8,374 bases of DNA from JBOHPP01 sp050731755 (GCA_050731755.1 JBOHPP010000212.1:1-8374), one strand, 5' to 3'. Shown: positions 1 through 5,544, numbered from the stretch's first letter. Translations and numbers: made by a program. Notes: a model not told the origin generated them from the sequence alone.

Positions 1-64
1 TGATGTGCTCCTGCAGCAGATCCACCACCCGCAGCAGATCGATCGTCTTCGCGCGCCTGGGCAT
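1..64 (-). CDS. N-terminal fragment of an unidentified protein, cut by the window edge
   Basis: An ATG at 64-62 on the minus strand opens a frame of 21 codons running off the left edge. The peptide begins MPRRAKTIDLLRVV and continues DLLQEHI, a basic start followed by an amphipathic leucine-rich helix. The case for a real gene is the excellent ribosome binding site, AGGAGGGG on the minus strand (forward 68-75), ending three bases from the ATG, and the codon choice (CTG, GTG, GCG) matching the neighbours. A short basic-plus-helix start could belong to a small DNA-binding protein or many other families, and I do not recognise it. It lies downstream of tetR in the same orientation, 86 bases past the tetR stop, so it could be read through from that promoter or have its own. 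Its start region sits in an inverted repeat, described separately. Confidence 0.55.
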   Translation of the reverse strand, partial: MPRRAKTIDLLRVVDLLQEHI

Positions 65-94
65 AGCCCCTCCTGGCGATGGGGGTGCTATGCC
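60..94 (-). promoter_or_regulatory. Inverted repeat enclosing the RBS and start codon of the left-edge gene
   Basis: The forward strand reads GGCATAGC at 60-67 and its exact reverse complement GCTATGCC at 87-94. Just inside, CCC at 68-70 can pair with GGG in the 81-85 run after one unpaired base. In minus-strand RNA this gives an 8 bp perfect stem, a single bulged A and about 3 more G-C pairs, with a loop of about 12 bases. The stem contains the AUG (forward 62-64) and the GGGG half of the AGGAGGGG ribosome binding site. It is either an mRNA hairpin that limits translation initiation or a DNA operator whose half-sites flank the RBS. The repeat is seen directly; the function is inferred. Confidence 0.5.
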
Positions 95-150
95 TCAGTG
101 AACGCAACGAGTGGCGATTTACCGGCAAATTATCTTAGCGGCGATGTCTC

Positions 151-897
151 TCAGACCCTGCGCCCATGGCGCGCCGCAGTGCCGGCGCCGGGCGCCAATC
201 GGCGCTCGAGCGTCGCGAGCCGCCGGTCGATCGCGTCGAGTCGCTTCGCGATCGCCACGCTCTCCGGCTCGGGCGCATGCTCCAGATAGCCTCGCCCCAG
301 CAGGTCGACGAAGACCATCGCGATCTCCTCTGGGGCCAGCGGCCCCTCCGGCTGATACCACTTATGGAGCCAGTTGCACATGCCGAGAAGGCCGAAGACC
401 AGCAGCGTCGGCGGGAGCTTCCGGAAGCGACCCTCGGCGATGCCCTCCCGCAGGACCGCCTCGATGGCCCGGTCGTATTCACGCTTCTCCCGCGCGACGC
501 GCCTCGCCATGGCAGCCGGGAGACTACCCTCCTCGCTGAAAAAGACCCGGATGAGCGGGAGCTGGGCCGCCAGCAGCGTCACCTGGTACCGGATGATGCG
601 CTGGAGCTTCTCGTCGGCCGGGAGAGGCTGCTCAACGATCTGGCGAAGCCCAGCCCGAAACGACTGGATCGTTCGCTCGAACATCCGGCAGAGGAGCTCC
701 TCCTTGCTGGGCACGTGCTTATACAGCGTGACCTTGGAGACGCCGACCCTGGCCGCGATGGTGTCCAGCGTCGTGGCGCGGTAACCCATCTCGCTGAAGC
801 AGAGAGCCGCGACGCGGATGATCTCGTCCTGCAGGAGCGCTCGCGGCCCCCGTCTCGGATGCTCAGGCGTCGCCGCCCGGGCGCGAGGTCTTGACAT
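151..897 (-). CDS. TetR/AcrR-family transcriptional regulator
   Basis: A 248-residue one-domain-plus-ligand-domain repressor type. The helix-turn-helix is clear at residues 43-68: TLDTIAARVGVSKVTLYKHV followed by SKEELL, the standard TetR recognition helix and the start of helix 4. The C-terminal ligand domain includes GLLGMCNWLHKWYQPEG (residues 169-185), a W-x-x-K/R-W-Y-x-P-x-G pattern I associate with TetR proteins that control lipid, sterol and acyl-CoA catabolism. An acyl-CoA ligand is therefore plausible but unproven. The last 35 residues (about 213-235) show leucine heptads that could form a short coiled coil, unusual for the family. The ATG at 897 is the only good start; the arginine-rich first 20 residues are typical. 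No convincing Shine-Dalgarno precedes it. It is divergent from the diiron-mutase operon, with 219 bases between starts, and probably represses that operon and itself. Confidence 0.93.
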   Translation of the reverse strand: MSRPRARAATPEHPRRGPRALLQDEIIRVAALCFSEMGYRATTLDTIAARVGVSKVTLYKHVPSKEELLCRMFERTIQSFRAGLRQIVEQPLPADEKLQRIIRYQVTLLAAQLPLIRVFFSEEGSLPAAMARRVAREKREYDRAIEAVLREGIAEGRFRKLPPTLLVFGLLGMCNWLHKWYQPEGPLAPEEIAMVFVDLLGRGYLEHAPEPESVAIAKRLDAIDRRLATLERRLAPGAGTAARHGRRV

Positions 898-919
898 CGC
901 CCGACGGTTGTATCATAAA
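891..919 (+). promoter_or_regulatory. Candidate sigma-70 promoter of the diiron-mutase operon
   Basis: TTGACA, a perfect -35 hexamer, lies at 891-896 and CATAAA (4 of 6 to TATAAT) at 914-919, separated by 17 bases. Transcription would begin near 926 and give a leader of about 190 bases before the ATG at 1117. The -35 box overlaps the first codons of tetR. The area around 905-955 is visibly more AT-rich than its surroundings, as expected for a control region. The match is seen; activity is inferred. Confidence 0.45.
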
Positions 920-940
920 CTTCGCAGTAATCAATCTGGA
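912..940 (-). promoter_or_regulatory. Candidate tetR promoter, giving a very short leader
   Basis: On the minus strand TATGAT (5 of 6 to the consensus; forward 912-917) is preceded, 17 bases upstream, by the weak hexamer TCCAGA (3 of 6; forward 935-940). Transcription would start about 8-9 bases before the tetR ATG at 897, which would explain why that ATG lacks a Shine-Dalgarno. The -10 box coincides with the candidate plus-strand -10 box, so RNA polymerase could not occupy both. TATCATA at 911-917 is itself a small palindrome, but I see no long dyad there that clearly marks the TetR operator. Confidence 0.3.
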
Positions 941-973
941 CTCATCAGTTTTCACCCACGAAACCCAATAGCA

Positions 974-1003
974 GCGGCCGCCTTCGGCCGGTACGGCCGC
1001 CGG
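974..1003. repeat. GC-rich palindrome cluster in the operon leader
   Basis: The hexamer palindrome CGGCCG occurs three times in 25 bases, at 975-980, 985-990 and 994-999, about one helical turn apart. The first two can form a 6 bp stem around a CCTT loop (981-984). The second and third are separated only by GTA. GCGGCCG at 974-980 is also the reverse complement of CGGCCGC at 994-1000, so alternative folds exclude each other. It lies about 50 bases past the candidate start of transcription. It could be an mRNA structure in the leader or a phased protein-binding site. With GC content this high, chance clustering is possible. Confidence 0.4.
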
Positions 1004-1116
1004 CGTGACACAGTGATGTGATGGCGAGGATCCCGCCGGGAAGGCTGGAGGCCGCGCCCCCGAGGCGACACCCTGATGCCGCAGATCACGGCGACCCCAA
1101 AGGAGCGAACAGGCCA

Positions 1117-2088
1117 ATGACTCATCGCGTACCGGTGCGCTACGAGAGCGTCTTCGAACACGCCTACGGGGTCGAGGCGGAGGACCTGCGCCGCTTGTAT
1201 GAGAACGCCAAGCGCGACCAGTGGAACGTCGCCCGCGACGTGCCGTGGGACCAGCCGGTCGACCTCGAGCGGGGCGTCGTGGCGGACGAGCTGATCGATA
1301 TTTACGGCACGCCGTTCTGGGACCGGCTCGGCCCCCGCGAGCGGGCGGAGCTGAACCAGCGCTTTGCGGCCTGGCGCCTCAGCGTGCTGCTCTACGGCGA
1401 GCACGGGGCCATGCTGGTGTGCAGCCAGCTCGTCGAGACGGTCTCGGGAACCGACGCCAAGTATTTCCAGGCAACCCAGGTGGTGGACGAGGCCCGACAC
1501 ACCGAGGTCCTGAACCGCTACATCACCGACAAGCTGGGCGGCCTCTTCTATCCGATGCCGCCGAACGAGCGCGAGCTGTTCGACACCCTGCTCGGCGACT
1601 CGCGCTGGCCGGTCAAGACGATCGGCCTCCAGCTGGTCGCCGAGACCTTCGCCGTGTCGCTCTTCAAGATGCTCGCGGAGAGCTCGAAGGACGATCTGCT
1701 CCGCCAGATCTGCCAGTACGTCCTGCGCGACGAGTCCCGCCACATGGGGTTCGGCATGCTGAGCCTCCCTCACGTCGTCGGCGAGATGAGCGAGGGGGAG
1801 CGGAAGGAGTTGGAGGACTTCACCGTCTGGGCGCTGGAAAAGGTCCTCACCGGGCTCTTCCCCCACGAGGTCTACCGCGACATGGGCTTCACGGCCGGCG
1901 AGATCCGCGAGATCCAGCGGCTCCGGAAAGAGCGTGCCGTCGGCGCGGAGTCTTCGCTCTTCCGGCGACTGTTCAAGCGAGACCTCCACGGCGCGCTTAT
2001 CCAGAACCTGACGCGCATCGGGCTCTTGACCGAGCGCATGGCGCCGCGGCTGGAGGCCCTCGGGATCCGCGCGACGGCCCCCGCGTGA
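1117..2088 (+). CDS. Ferritin-like diiron protein, possible oxygenase or desaturase
   Basis: A 323-residue, mostly helical protein with the ligand pattern of a carboxylate-bridged diiron centre. DEARH supplies Glu125 and His128, and DESRH supplies Glu206 and His209. Glu95 (YGEHGAML) and Glu176 (VAETFAV) each sit exactly 30 residues before the matching ExxH, as expected for the first and third helices of the four-helix bundle. The set is thus four Glu and two His, as in acyl-ACP desaturases and R2-like oxidases. The extra His of AurF-type N-oxygenases (four residues before the second ExxH) is Val202 here. The start is the ATG at 1117, preceded by AAAGGAGC at 1099-1106; the frame is open back to a GTG at 1018, but that extension is Pro/Arg-rich and lacks an RBS. 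It is first in a cluster with the two mutase subunits, and may oxidise an acyl substrate or product of that enzyme. The exact reaction is unknown to me. Superfamily confident, function not. Confidence 0.88.
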   Translation: MTHRVPVRYESVFEHAYGVEAEDLRRLYENAKRDQWNVARDVPWDQPVDLERGVVADELIDIYGTPFWDRLGPRERAELNQRFAAWRLSVLLYGEHGAMLVCSQLVETVSGTDAKYFQATQVVDEARHTEVLNRYITDKLGGLFYPMPPNERELFDTLLGDSRWPVKTIGLQLVAETFAVSLFKMLAESSKDDLLRQICQYVLRDESRHMGFGMLSLPHVVGEMSEGERKELEDFTVWALEKVLTGLFPHEVYRDMGFTAGEIREIQRLRKERAVGAESSLFRRLFKRDLHGALIQNLTRIGLLTERMAPRLEALGIRATAPA

Positions 2089-2113
2089 TCCCCGCCGCGG
2101 AACGCCATGACCA

Positions 2114-2125
2114 GGGGGAAACCCC
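2114..2125 (+). promoter_or_regulatory. Small GNRA-loop hairpin between the diiron and mutase genes
   Basis: GGGG (2114-2117), GAAA (2118-2121) and CCCC (2122-2125) make a 4 bp all-GC stem closed by a GAAA tetraloop, a very stable mRNA element. It ends 16 bases before the mutase ATG and just upstream of the weak AAGGGA ribosome binding site (2133-2138). It might modulate translation of the mutase or mark a processing site. With only four base pairs it may be coincidental. Confidence 0.25.
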
Positions 2126-2141
2126 GATCAGCAAGGGACCC

Positions 2142-3788
2142 ATGGAGGCACCGTTGAAGGCTGAGTTCGCCCGATGGCGTGCGAAACACTTCGCTCCGGA
2201 CGACGACCGCACGACCGCGGCGGGCATCCCGGTCAAGCCACTCTACGGGCCGGAGGACGTCGCCGAACTCGACTATGGCCGAGACCTCGGGCTTCCCGGA
2301 GAGCCGCCCTTCACGCGAGGCGCCTACCCGACGATGTACCGCCGGCGGGCGTGGACGCTGCGGCCGCTGGCCGGCTACGGCACGCCCGAGGACACGAACG
2401 AACGGCTCCGCTACCTCTTGGCCAAAGGCGCGACGGGCCTGAATATCACCTTCGACTACCCCAGCCTCCGGGGCTACGACTCGGATGCGCCGGAGGCGCG
2501 CGCCGACGCCGGGCTCGGCGGGGTCGCCATCGACTACCTGGACGACGTGGCACGCCTTTTCGCGGGGATCCCACTCGATCAGGTCAGCGTCTCGCTGGTG
2601 ACTTGCAATCCCGGCATGGCGGCGATCACCATGCCCATGTACGTGGCCGCGGCGCGCGCGGCTGGCGTGCCGCCGGATCGGCTGGCCGGCACCTGCCAGA
2701 ACGACTTCCTGATGGAGTGCGCGGTGACGACGGCGCCCCAGCCGCTGGCGCCGGCGGCGTCCTTCCGCCTGTCGTGCGACACGGTCGAGTATTGCCTGCG
2801 CCATCTCCCGCGCTGGAACCCCATCAGCTTCGTGGGCTACAACCTCGAGGAGGCGGGGGCCACGGCAGTGCAGGAGCTGGGGCTCGTCCTCGCGCACGCC
2901 CGGGCGGTGATGCGGGAGCTCCAGCGGCGGGGGCTTGAGCCCGACCAGGCGGCTCCCCGCCTGAGCTTCTTTTTCTCGGCCTCCAACGACCTCTTCGAGC
3001 AGGTGGCGAAGTACCGCGCGGCGCGGCGGATCTGGCACCGGATGATGCGCGAAGAGTTCGGTGCGCAGGACTCCCGGTCATGGGTCCTCCGCTTCCATGT
3101 CCAGACTTCGGGAGTGGCCCTCACCGCCCAGCAGCCCGAGGTCAACGTCGTCCGTTCGGCCTACCACGCGCTGGCCGCCGTGCTGGGCGGCGCCCAGTCG
3201 CTCCACGTCTCGGCCTTCGACGAAGCGCTCGGGCTGCCCACCGAGGAAACCATCACGCTGGCGCTGCGCACCCAGCAGGTGCTCCTCCACGAAACGAACG
3301 TGACGGCGACGATCGACCCGCTCGGGGGCAGCTACTACGTCGAGCGCCTCACCGGCGAGATGGAAGCGCGTGCCCTCGACTTCCTCGGGACCGTGGAGGC
3401 GGAGGGCGGTATCGTCGTCGCCACCGAGCGGGGTTGGGTCCATGCGGAGCTGGCCCGCTCGGCGTACGAGCACCAGATGGGCGTGAAGGACGGGCGCCTC
3501 AAGGTCGTCGGCGTCAACTGCTTCGTCGAGCCCGACCGACCGCACCCGGTCTTCGCCCAGCCCGTCGCCGCGCGGCGGCAGGGCGAGCGGCTGCAGCGGT
3601 GGCGCCAGGTCCGCGACGGCGACGCTGTCGGGCGGGCGCTCGACGGCCTGGAGGTCGTGCTCAGCAGCGGCGACAACACGTTCCCCGCGGTGCTGGAGGC
3701 GGTGGAGGCGGGCGCCACGCTCGGCGAGGTGCACCAGCGCTTCCGCAAGATCCTCGGGGTGTGGGCCATGCCGCTCTTCGGGCGGTAG
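2142..3788 (+). CDS. B12-dependent acyl-CoA mutase, large (substrate-binding) subunit of atypical specificity
   Basis: A 548-residue protein of the methylmalonyl-CoA mutase large-subunit family, close in length to isobutyryl-CoA mutase IcmA, covering the TIM-barrel and linker without a fused B12 domain. Family landmarks: YPTMYRRRAWTLR (62-74), RGYDSD (110-115), GTCQND (183-188), GYNLEEAG (232-239), APRLSFFFSA (271-280), RFHVQTSG (317-324), FDEALGLPTEE (359-369), DPLGGSYY (392-399). Relative to P. shermanii numbering, CoA contacts Thr85, Arg87, Arg283, Ser285 and His328 are kept (Thr72, Arg74, Arg273, Ser275, His319), as are Gln197 and Tyr243 (Gln186, Tyr233). Acyl-pocket residues are changed: Tyr89 to Leu76, Ser114 to Asn101, Arg207 to Thr196, His244 to Asn234. 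Loss of Arg207 argues against methylmalonyl-CoA; substrate unknown. The ATG at 2142 has a weak AAGGGA site. A GTG at 2085, overlapping the previous stop as GTGA, is an in-frame alternative adding 19 residues. The B12-binding subunit follows after 10 bases. Confidence 0.95.
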   Translation: MEAPLKAEFARWRAKHFAPDDDRTTAAGIPVKPLYGPEDVAELDYGRDLGLPGEPPFTRGAYPTMYRRRAWTLRPLAGYGTPEDTNERLRYLLAKGATGLNITFDYPSLRGYDSDAPEARADAGLGGVAIDYLDDVARLFAGIPLDQVSVSLVTCNPGMAAITMPMYVAAARAAGVPPDRLAGTCQNDFLMECAVTTAPQPLAPAASFRLSCDTVEYCLRHLPRWNPISFVGYNLEEAGATAVQELGLVLAHARAVMRELQRRGLEPDQAAPRLSFFFSASNDLFEQVAKYRAARRIWHRMMREEFGAQDSRSWVLRFHVQTSGVALTAQQPEVNVVRSAYHALAAVLGGAQSLHVSAFDEALGLPTEETITLALRTQQVLLHETNVTATIDPLGGSYYVERLTGEMEARALDFLGTVEAEGGIVVATERGWVHAELARSAYEHQMGVKDGRLKVVGVNCFVEPDRPHPVFAQPVAARRQGERLQRWRQVRDGDAVGRALDGLEVVLSSGDNTFPAVLEAVEAGATLGEVHQRFRKILGVWAMPLFGR

Positions 3789-3798
3789 AAGCGGACGG

Positions 3799-4200
3799 AT
3801 GAAGGCGCTCGTCGCGATCCTGGGGCTTGACTCCCACTGGCGGGGCTCGGTCATGGTCGCGCGCATTCTCAGGGACGCGGGCCTCGAGATCGTGTATCTC
3901 GGCAACCAGTTCCCGGAGCAGCTCGTCGCCCAGGCCCTCCAAGAGGATCCGGACCTGATCGCGGTCTCCAGCCTGTCGGGCAGCCACCGTACGCTGGTGC
4001 CCGAGCTGATGCGCCTCCTAGTGGCGCGGGGCGTCGACGCGCCGGTGCTGGTGGGCGGCGCCATTCCGCCTCAAGATATCCCGGTCCTTCGCCAGGCCGG
4101 GGTGGCCCAGGTCTTTCCCCCGGGCCGACCACTCGACGACCTGACGGCCTTCGTGCGGGGGCTCGAGGCCGGGGAGCGAGGCCGAGTCGCGAGTCAGTGA
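3799..4200 (+). CDS. B12-binding small subunit of the acyl-CoA mutase
   Basis: A 133-residue stand-alone cobalamin-binding domain, the usual size for small subunits such as those of isobutyryl- and 2-hydroxyisobutyryl-CoA mutases. The whole base-off/His-on signature is present: DSHWRG at 11-16 (DxHxxG, with His13 as the lower axial cobalt ligand), SSL at 57-59 within SSLSGSH, and VGG at 85-87 for the nucleotide loop. The Rossmann-like beta-alpha order is regular. The domain is therefore predicted to bind adenosylcobalamin and to pair with the large subunit encoded 10 bases upstream. The ATG at 3799 begins right before the first beta strand (KALVAILGL), so no N-terminal extension is lost. RBS is weak (GAAG/GGACGG), suggesting translational coupling to the large subunit. 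No MeaB/IcmF-type GTPase repair protein lies nearby. It is the last clear gene of the plus-strand operon. Confidence 0.95.
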   Translation: MKALVAILGLDSHWRGSVMVARILRDAGLEIVYLGNQFPEQLVAQALQEDPDLIAVSSLSGSHRTLVPELMRLLVARGVDAPVLVGGAIPPQDIPVLRQAGVAQVFPPGRPLDDLTAFVRGLEAGERGRVASQ

Positions 4201-4211
4201 GGTCATCCCGC

Positions 4212-4310
4212 TCACGACCACGTGGGCGCTCGTCGATCAGGTGAACGGACAAGGATCGGCGTCGCCACACCGTGTTCGGCGACAAAGGCGAGAGCCTGCT
4301 GCGGAGTCAT
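4212..4310 (-). pseudogene. 32-codon ORF after the Rieske gene, possible remnant of a lost gene
   Basis: Seven bases past the Rieske gene stop, on the same strand, an ATG (4310-4308) opens a 32-codon frame beginning MTPQQALAFVAEHGVATPIL and ending at TGA (4214-4212). The first 20 residues look like an ordinary folded-protein N terminus: a helix TPQQALAFVAEHG, then a strand. The tail (RSPDRRAPTWS) looks like random out-of-frame translation. This suggests the start of a former downstream operon gene that was truncated or frameshifted, or simply a chance ORF. There is no Shine-Dalgarno, though translational coupling to the upstream stop is possible. I do not recognise the family. Confidence 0.25.
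4261..4283. terminator. Dyad at the convergent gene junction, possible weak terminator
   Basis: GTCGCC at 4261-4266 is the exact reverse complement of GGCGAC at 4278-4283. The inner bases ACAC and GTGT extend the symmetry with a small bulge, giving a GC-rich hairpin about 60 bases after the small-subunit stop and 35 bases past the Rieske stop. No T-run follows on either strand, so it is not a canonical intrinsic terminator. The rest of the 117-base junction shows nothing else except the 32-codon ORF, which this dyad overlaps. Confidence 0.25.
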
Positions 4311-4317
4311 GTCTTAG

Positions 4318-5523
4318 TTAGACGACCGCAGGGGCGCTGATCACCGCGTTGCCGGCGGTGGTGACGATCAGGTCGTGGTCGGGATCGCGGAGGATCCCGA
4401 TCGGGTCCTTGCCCTCGCGGACGACGTCGATCTGCTGCTTGAGCAGGCGCCGGACCATGATGACGCCGCGGTCCGAGGTCGCCAGGTGCTCGAGCGCGTG
4501 GGCCGCAATGGGCCCCTGGCTCACCATCGCCTCGGCGTCGCCCGGCATGCGCTGGTGCTCCTCCTCGGTCAGCTCCGCCCAGGCCTTGCCCGCATGCCGG
4601 GCGCGAGGCGCCACGAGGGGCCGCCCGTCCGCGCCGACCGGCACCCGGAGGAGCGAGTACATCCGGGTGTGGGTGTCGTCGATCGGCAGGTGCCAGCCGA
4701 TGATGCTCGCCTGCTGGAATCCCTCGCCCTTCGTGCCCGCTGCCACGCTCGGGACGATCCGGACATTCGGGATCAGGACCTCGGTGATACGGCGGTACAG
4801 AGCGCCGTCCGGTTGGGGCCGGTCCTGGATCGAGCGCATGCCCCGCGCGGAGTATTCCCATGTCACCTGCGGCCGCTGGCTGAGCGCTGCGGCGAACTGA
4901 CCGCCGCTGAACGTGTTGTGGAGAACGAAGACGTGGAAGGGGTCCATCACGTTCTCCCACGTTTGCAGCCAGTTGCAGTCGAGCACGACGCCGGCCCCGA
5001 GCCCGTAGCTCGTGCCGTCCGCGATCACCACGCCGTCGCCTTCCTCGATCAGGTCCCAGCGCGGGAATACCGGCATCCGATCCACTGGGCCCATGCAAGC
5101 GAAGACCAAGCCGCGATACTCGCGGCACGGATACCACGGCTGGCGGACCTTGGTGTTGTACGTGCTATCCGGCGGCTCGCACGGCTGCTCGAGGCAGCGG
5201 CCCTCCACGTCGAAGAGCCAGCCGTGGTAGCAGCACCGGAGGCCCGCGGGCTCGATCCGCCCGTAGTAGAGCGAGGTCCCCCGGTGCGCACAGCGGGGAT
5301 CGAAAAGGCCGACCCGGCCCCGTCCGTCCCGGAAGAGGATCAAGTCCTCCCCGAGCACGCGCACGGGCGTCGGTCGGTCGCCGAGCTCGGCGGCGACGCC
5401 GACAGGCTGCCAGTAGCGCCTGAGCAGCTCCCCCGCCGGCCTCCCCGGACCGACCTCGGTCAGCTCGGCGTTATGCGAAGGTCGCGGGCGCCCGTAACCC
5501 GACTGTGGGCTGTCGCTCGACAT
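4318..5523 (-). CDS. Rieske non-heme iron oxygenase, phthalate-dioxygenase-like alpha subunit
   Basis: A 401-residue terminal oxygenase with both required metal sites. The Rieske [2Fe-2S] cluster is bound by Cys78 and His80 (CAHRG) and Cys97 and His100 (CCYHGW), spaced CxH-x16-CxxH. The mononuclear iron site is NVMDPFHVFVLH at 191-202, giving bridging Asp194 and ligands His197 and His202 with the exact D-x2-H-x4-H spacing of naphthalene dioxygenase. Asp329 (PGDAEAMVSQGPI) is the probable third ligand. The ELLRRYWQPVG start and DAE...SQGPI...E.LATSDRG tail are those of the phthalate 4,5-dioxygenase/TsaM branch, which has no beta subunit and takes electrons from an FMN/[2Fe-2S] reductase. No reductase is in the window. 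Likely roles are aromatic hydroxylation or O- or N-demethylation; substrate unknown. GGGAGGAGGAG precedes the ATG at 5523. It is the last intact gene of the minus operon, 21 bases after the exporter gene. Confidence 0.93.
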   Translation of the reverse strand: MSSDSPQSGYGRPRPSHNAELTEVGPGRPAGELLRRYWQPVGVAAELGDRPTPVRVLGEDLILFRDGRGRVGLFDPRCAHRGTSLYYGRIEPAGLRCCYHGWLFDVEGRCLEQPCEPPDSTYNTKVRQPWYPCREYRGLVFACMGPVDRMPVFPRWDLIEEGDGVVIADGTSYGLGAGVVLDCNWLQTWENVMDPFHVFVLHNTFSGGQFAAALSQRPQVTWEYSARGMRSIQDRPQPDGALYRRITEVLIPNVRIVPSVAAGTKGEGFQQASIIGWHLPIDDTHTRMYSLLRVPVGADGRPLVAPRARHAGKAWAELTEEEHQRMPGDAEAMVSQGPIAAHALEHLATSDRGVIMVRRLLKQQIDVVREGKDPIGILRDPDHDLIVTTAGNAVISAPAVV

Positions 5524-5544
5524 GAGGGCGCTCCTCCTCCCGTT

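Noticed and set aside
166..894. Long plus-strand ORF opposite tetR.
   Set aside because: It is the antisense shadow of a clear TetR gene, and its product resembles no protein family.
1005..1105. Cobalamin riboswitch in the leader, suggested by CCGGGAAGGC near 1036-1045 ahead of a B12 enzyme operon.
   Set aside because: The B12-box core (GCCACTG) and the GCCAGGAGACC-like 3' element are not recognisable. One short GC-rich match is not enough; a covariance-model scan would decide.
1018..1116. N-terminal extension of the diiron protein from the GTG at 1018 or ATG at 1021.
   Set aside because: No RBS precedes these codons and the extension is Pro/Arg-rich, whereas AAAGGAGC stands at a good distance before the ATG at 1117.
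1221..2141. The mutase frame is open for about 300 codons upstream, beneath the diiron gene.
   Set aside because: The translation is low-complexity Arg/Gly/Pro/Ala sequence, the usual by-product of GC-rich coding DNA in another frame. Mutase homology begins only after about 2142.
2107..2157. 16-codon ORF (starting MTRGKPRS) overlapping the mutase start.
   Set aside because: No RBS and no protein-like character; it is explained by the intergenic hairpin and the N-terminal mutase codons.
3078..4064. Long minus-strand ORF opposite the mutase genes.
   Set aside because: It crosses both mutase subunit genes in antisense, with Arg/His/Leu-rich composition typical of reverse-frame GC-rich DNA.
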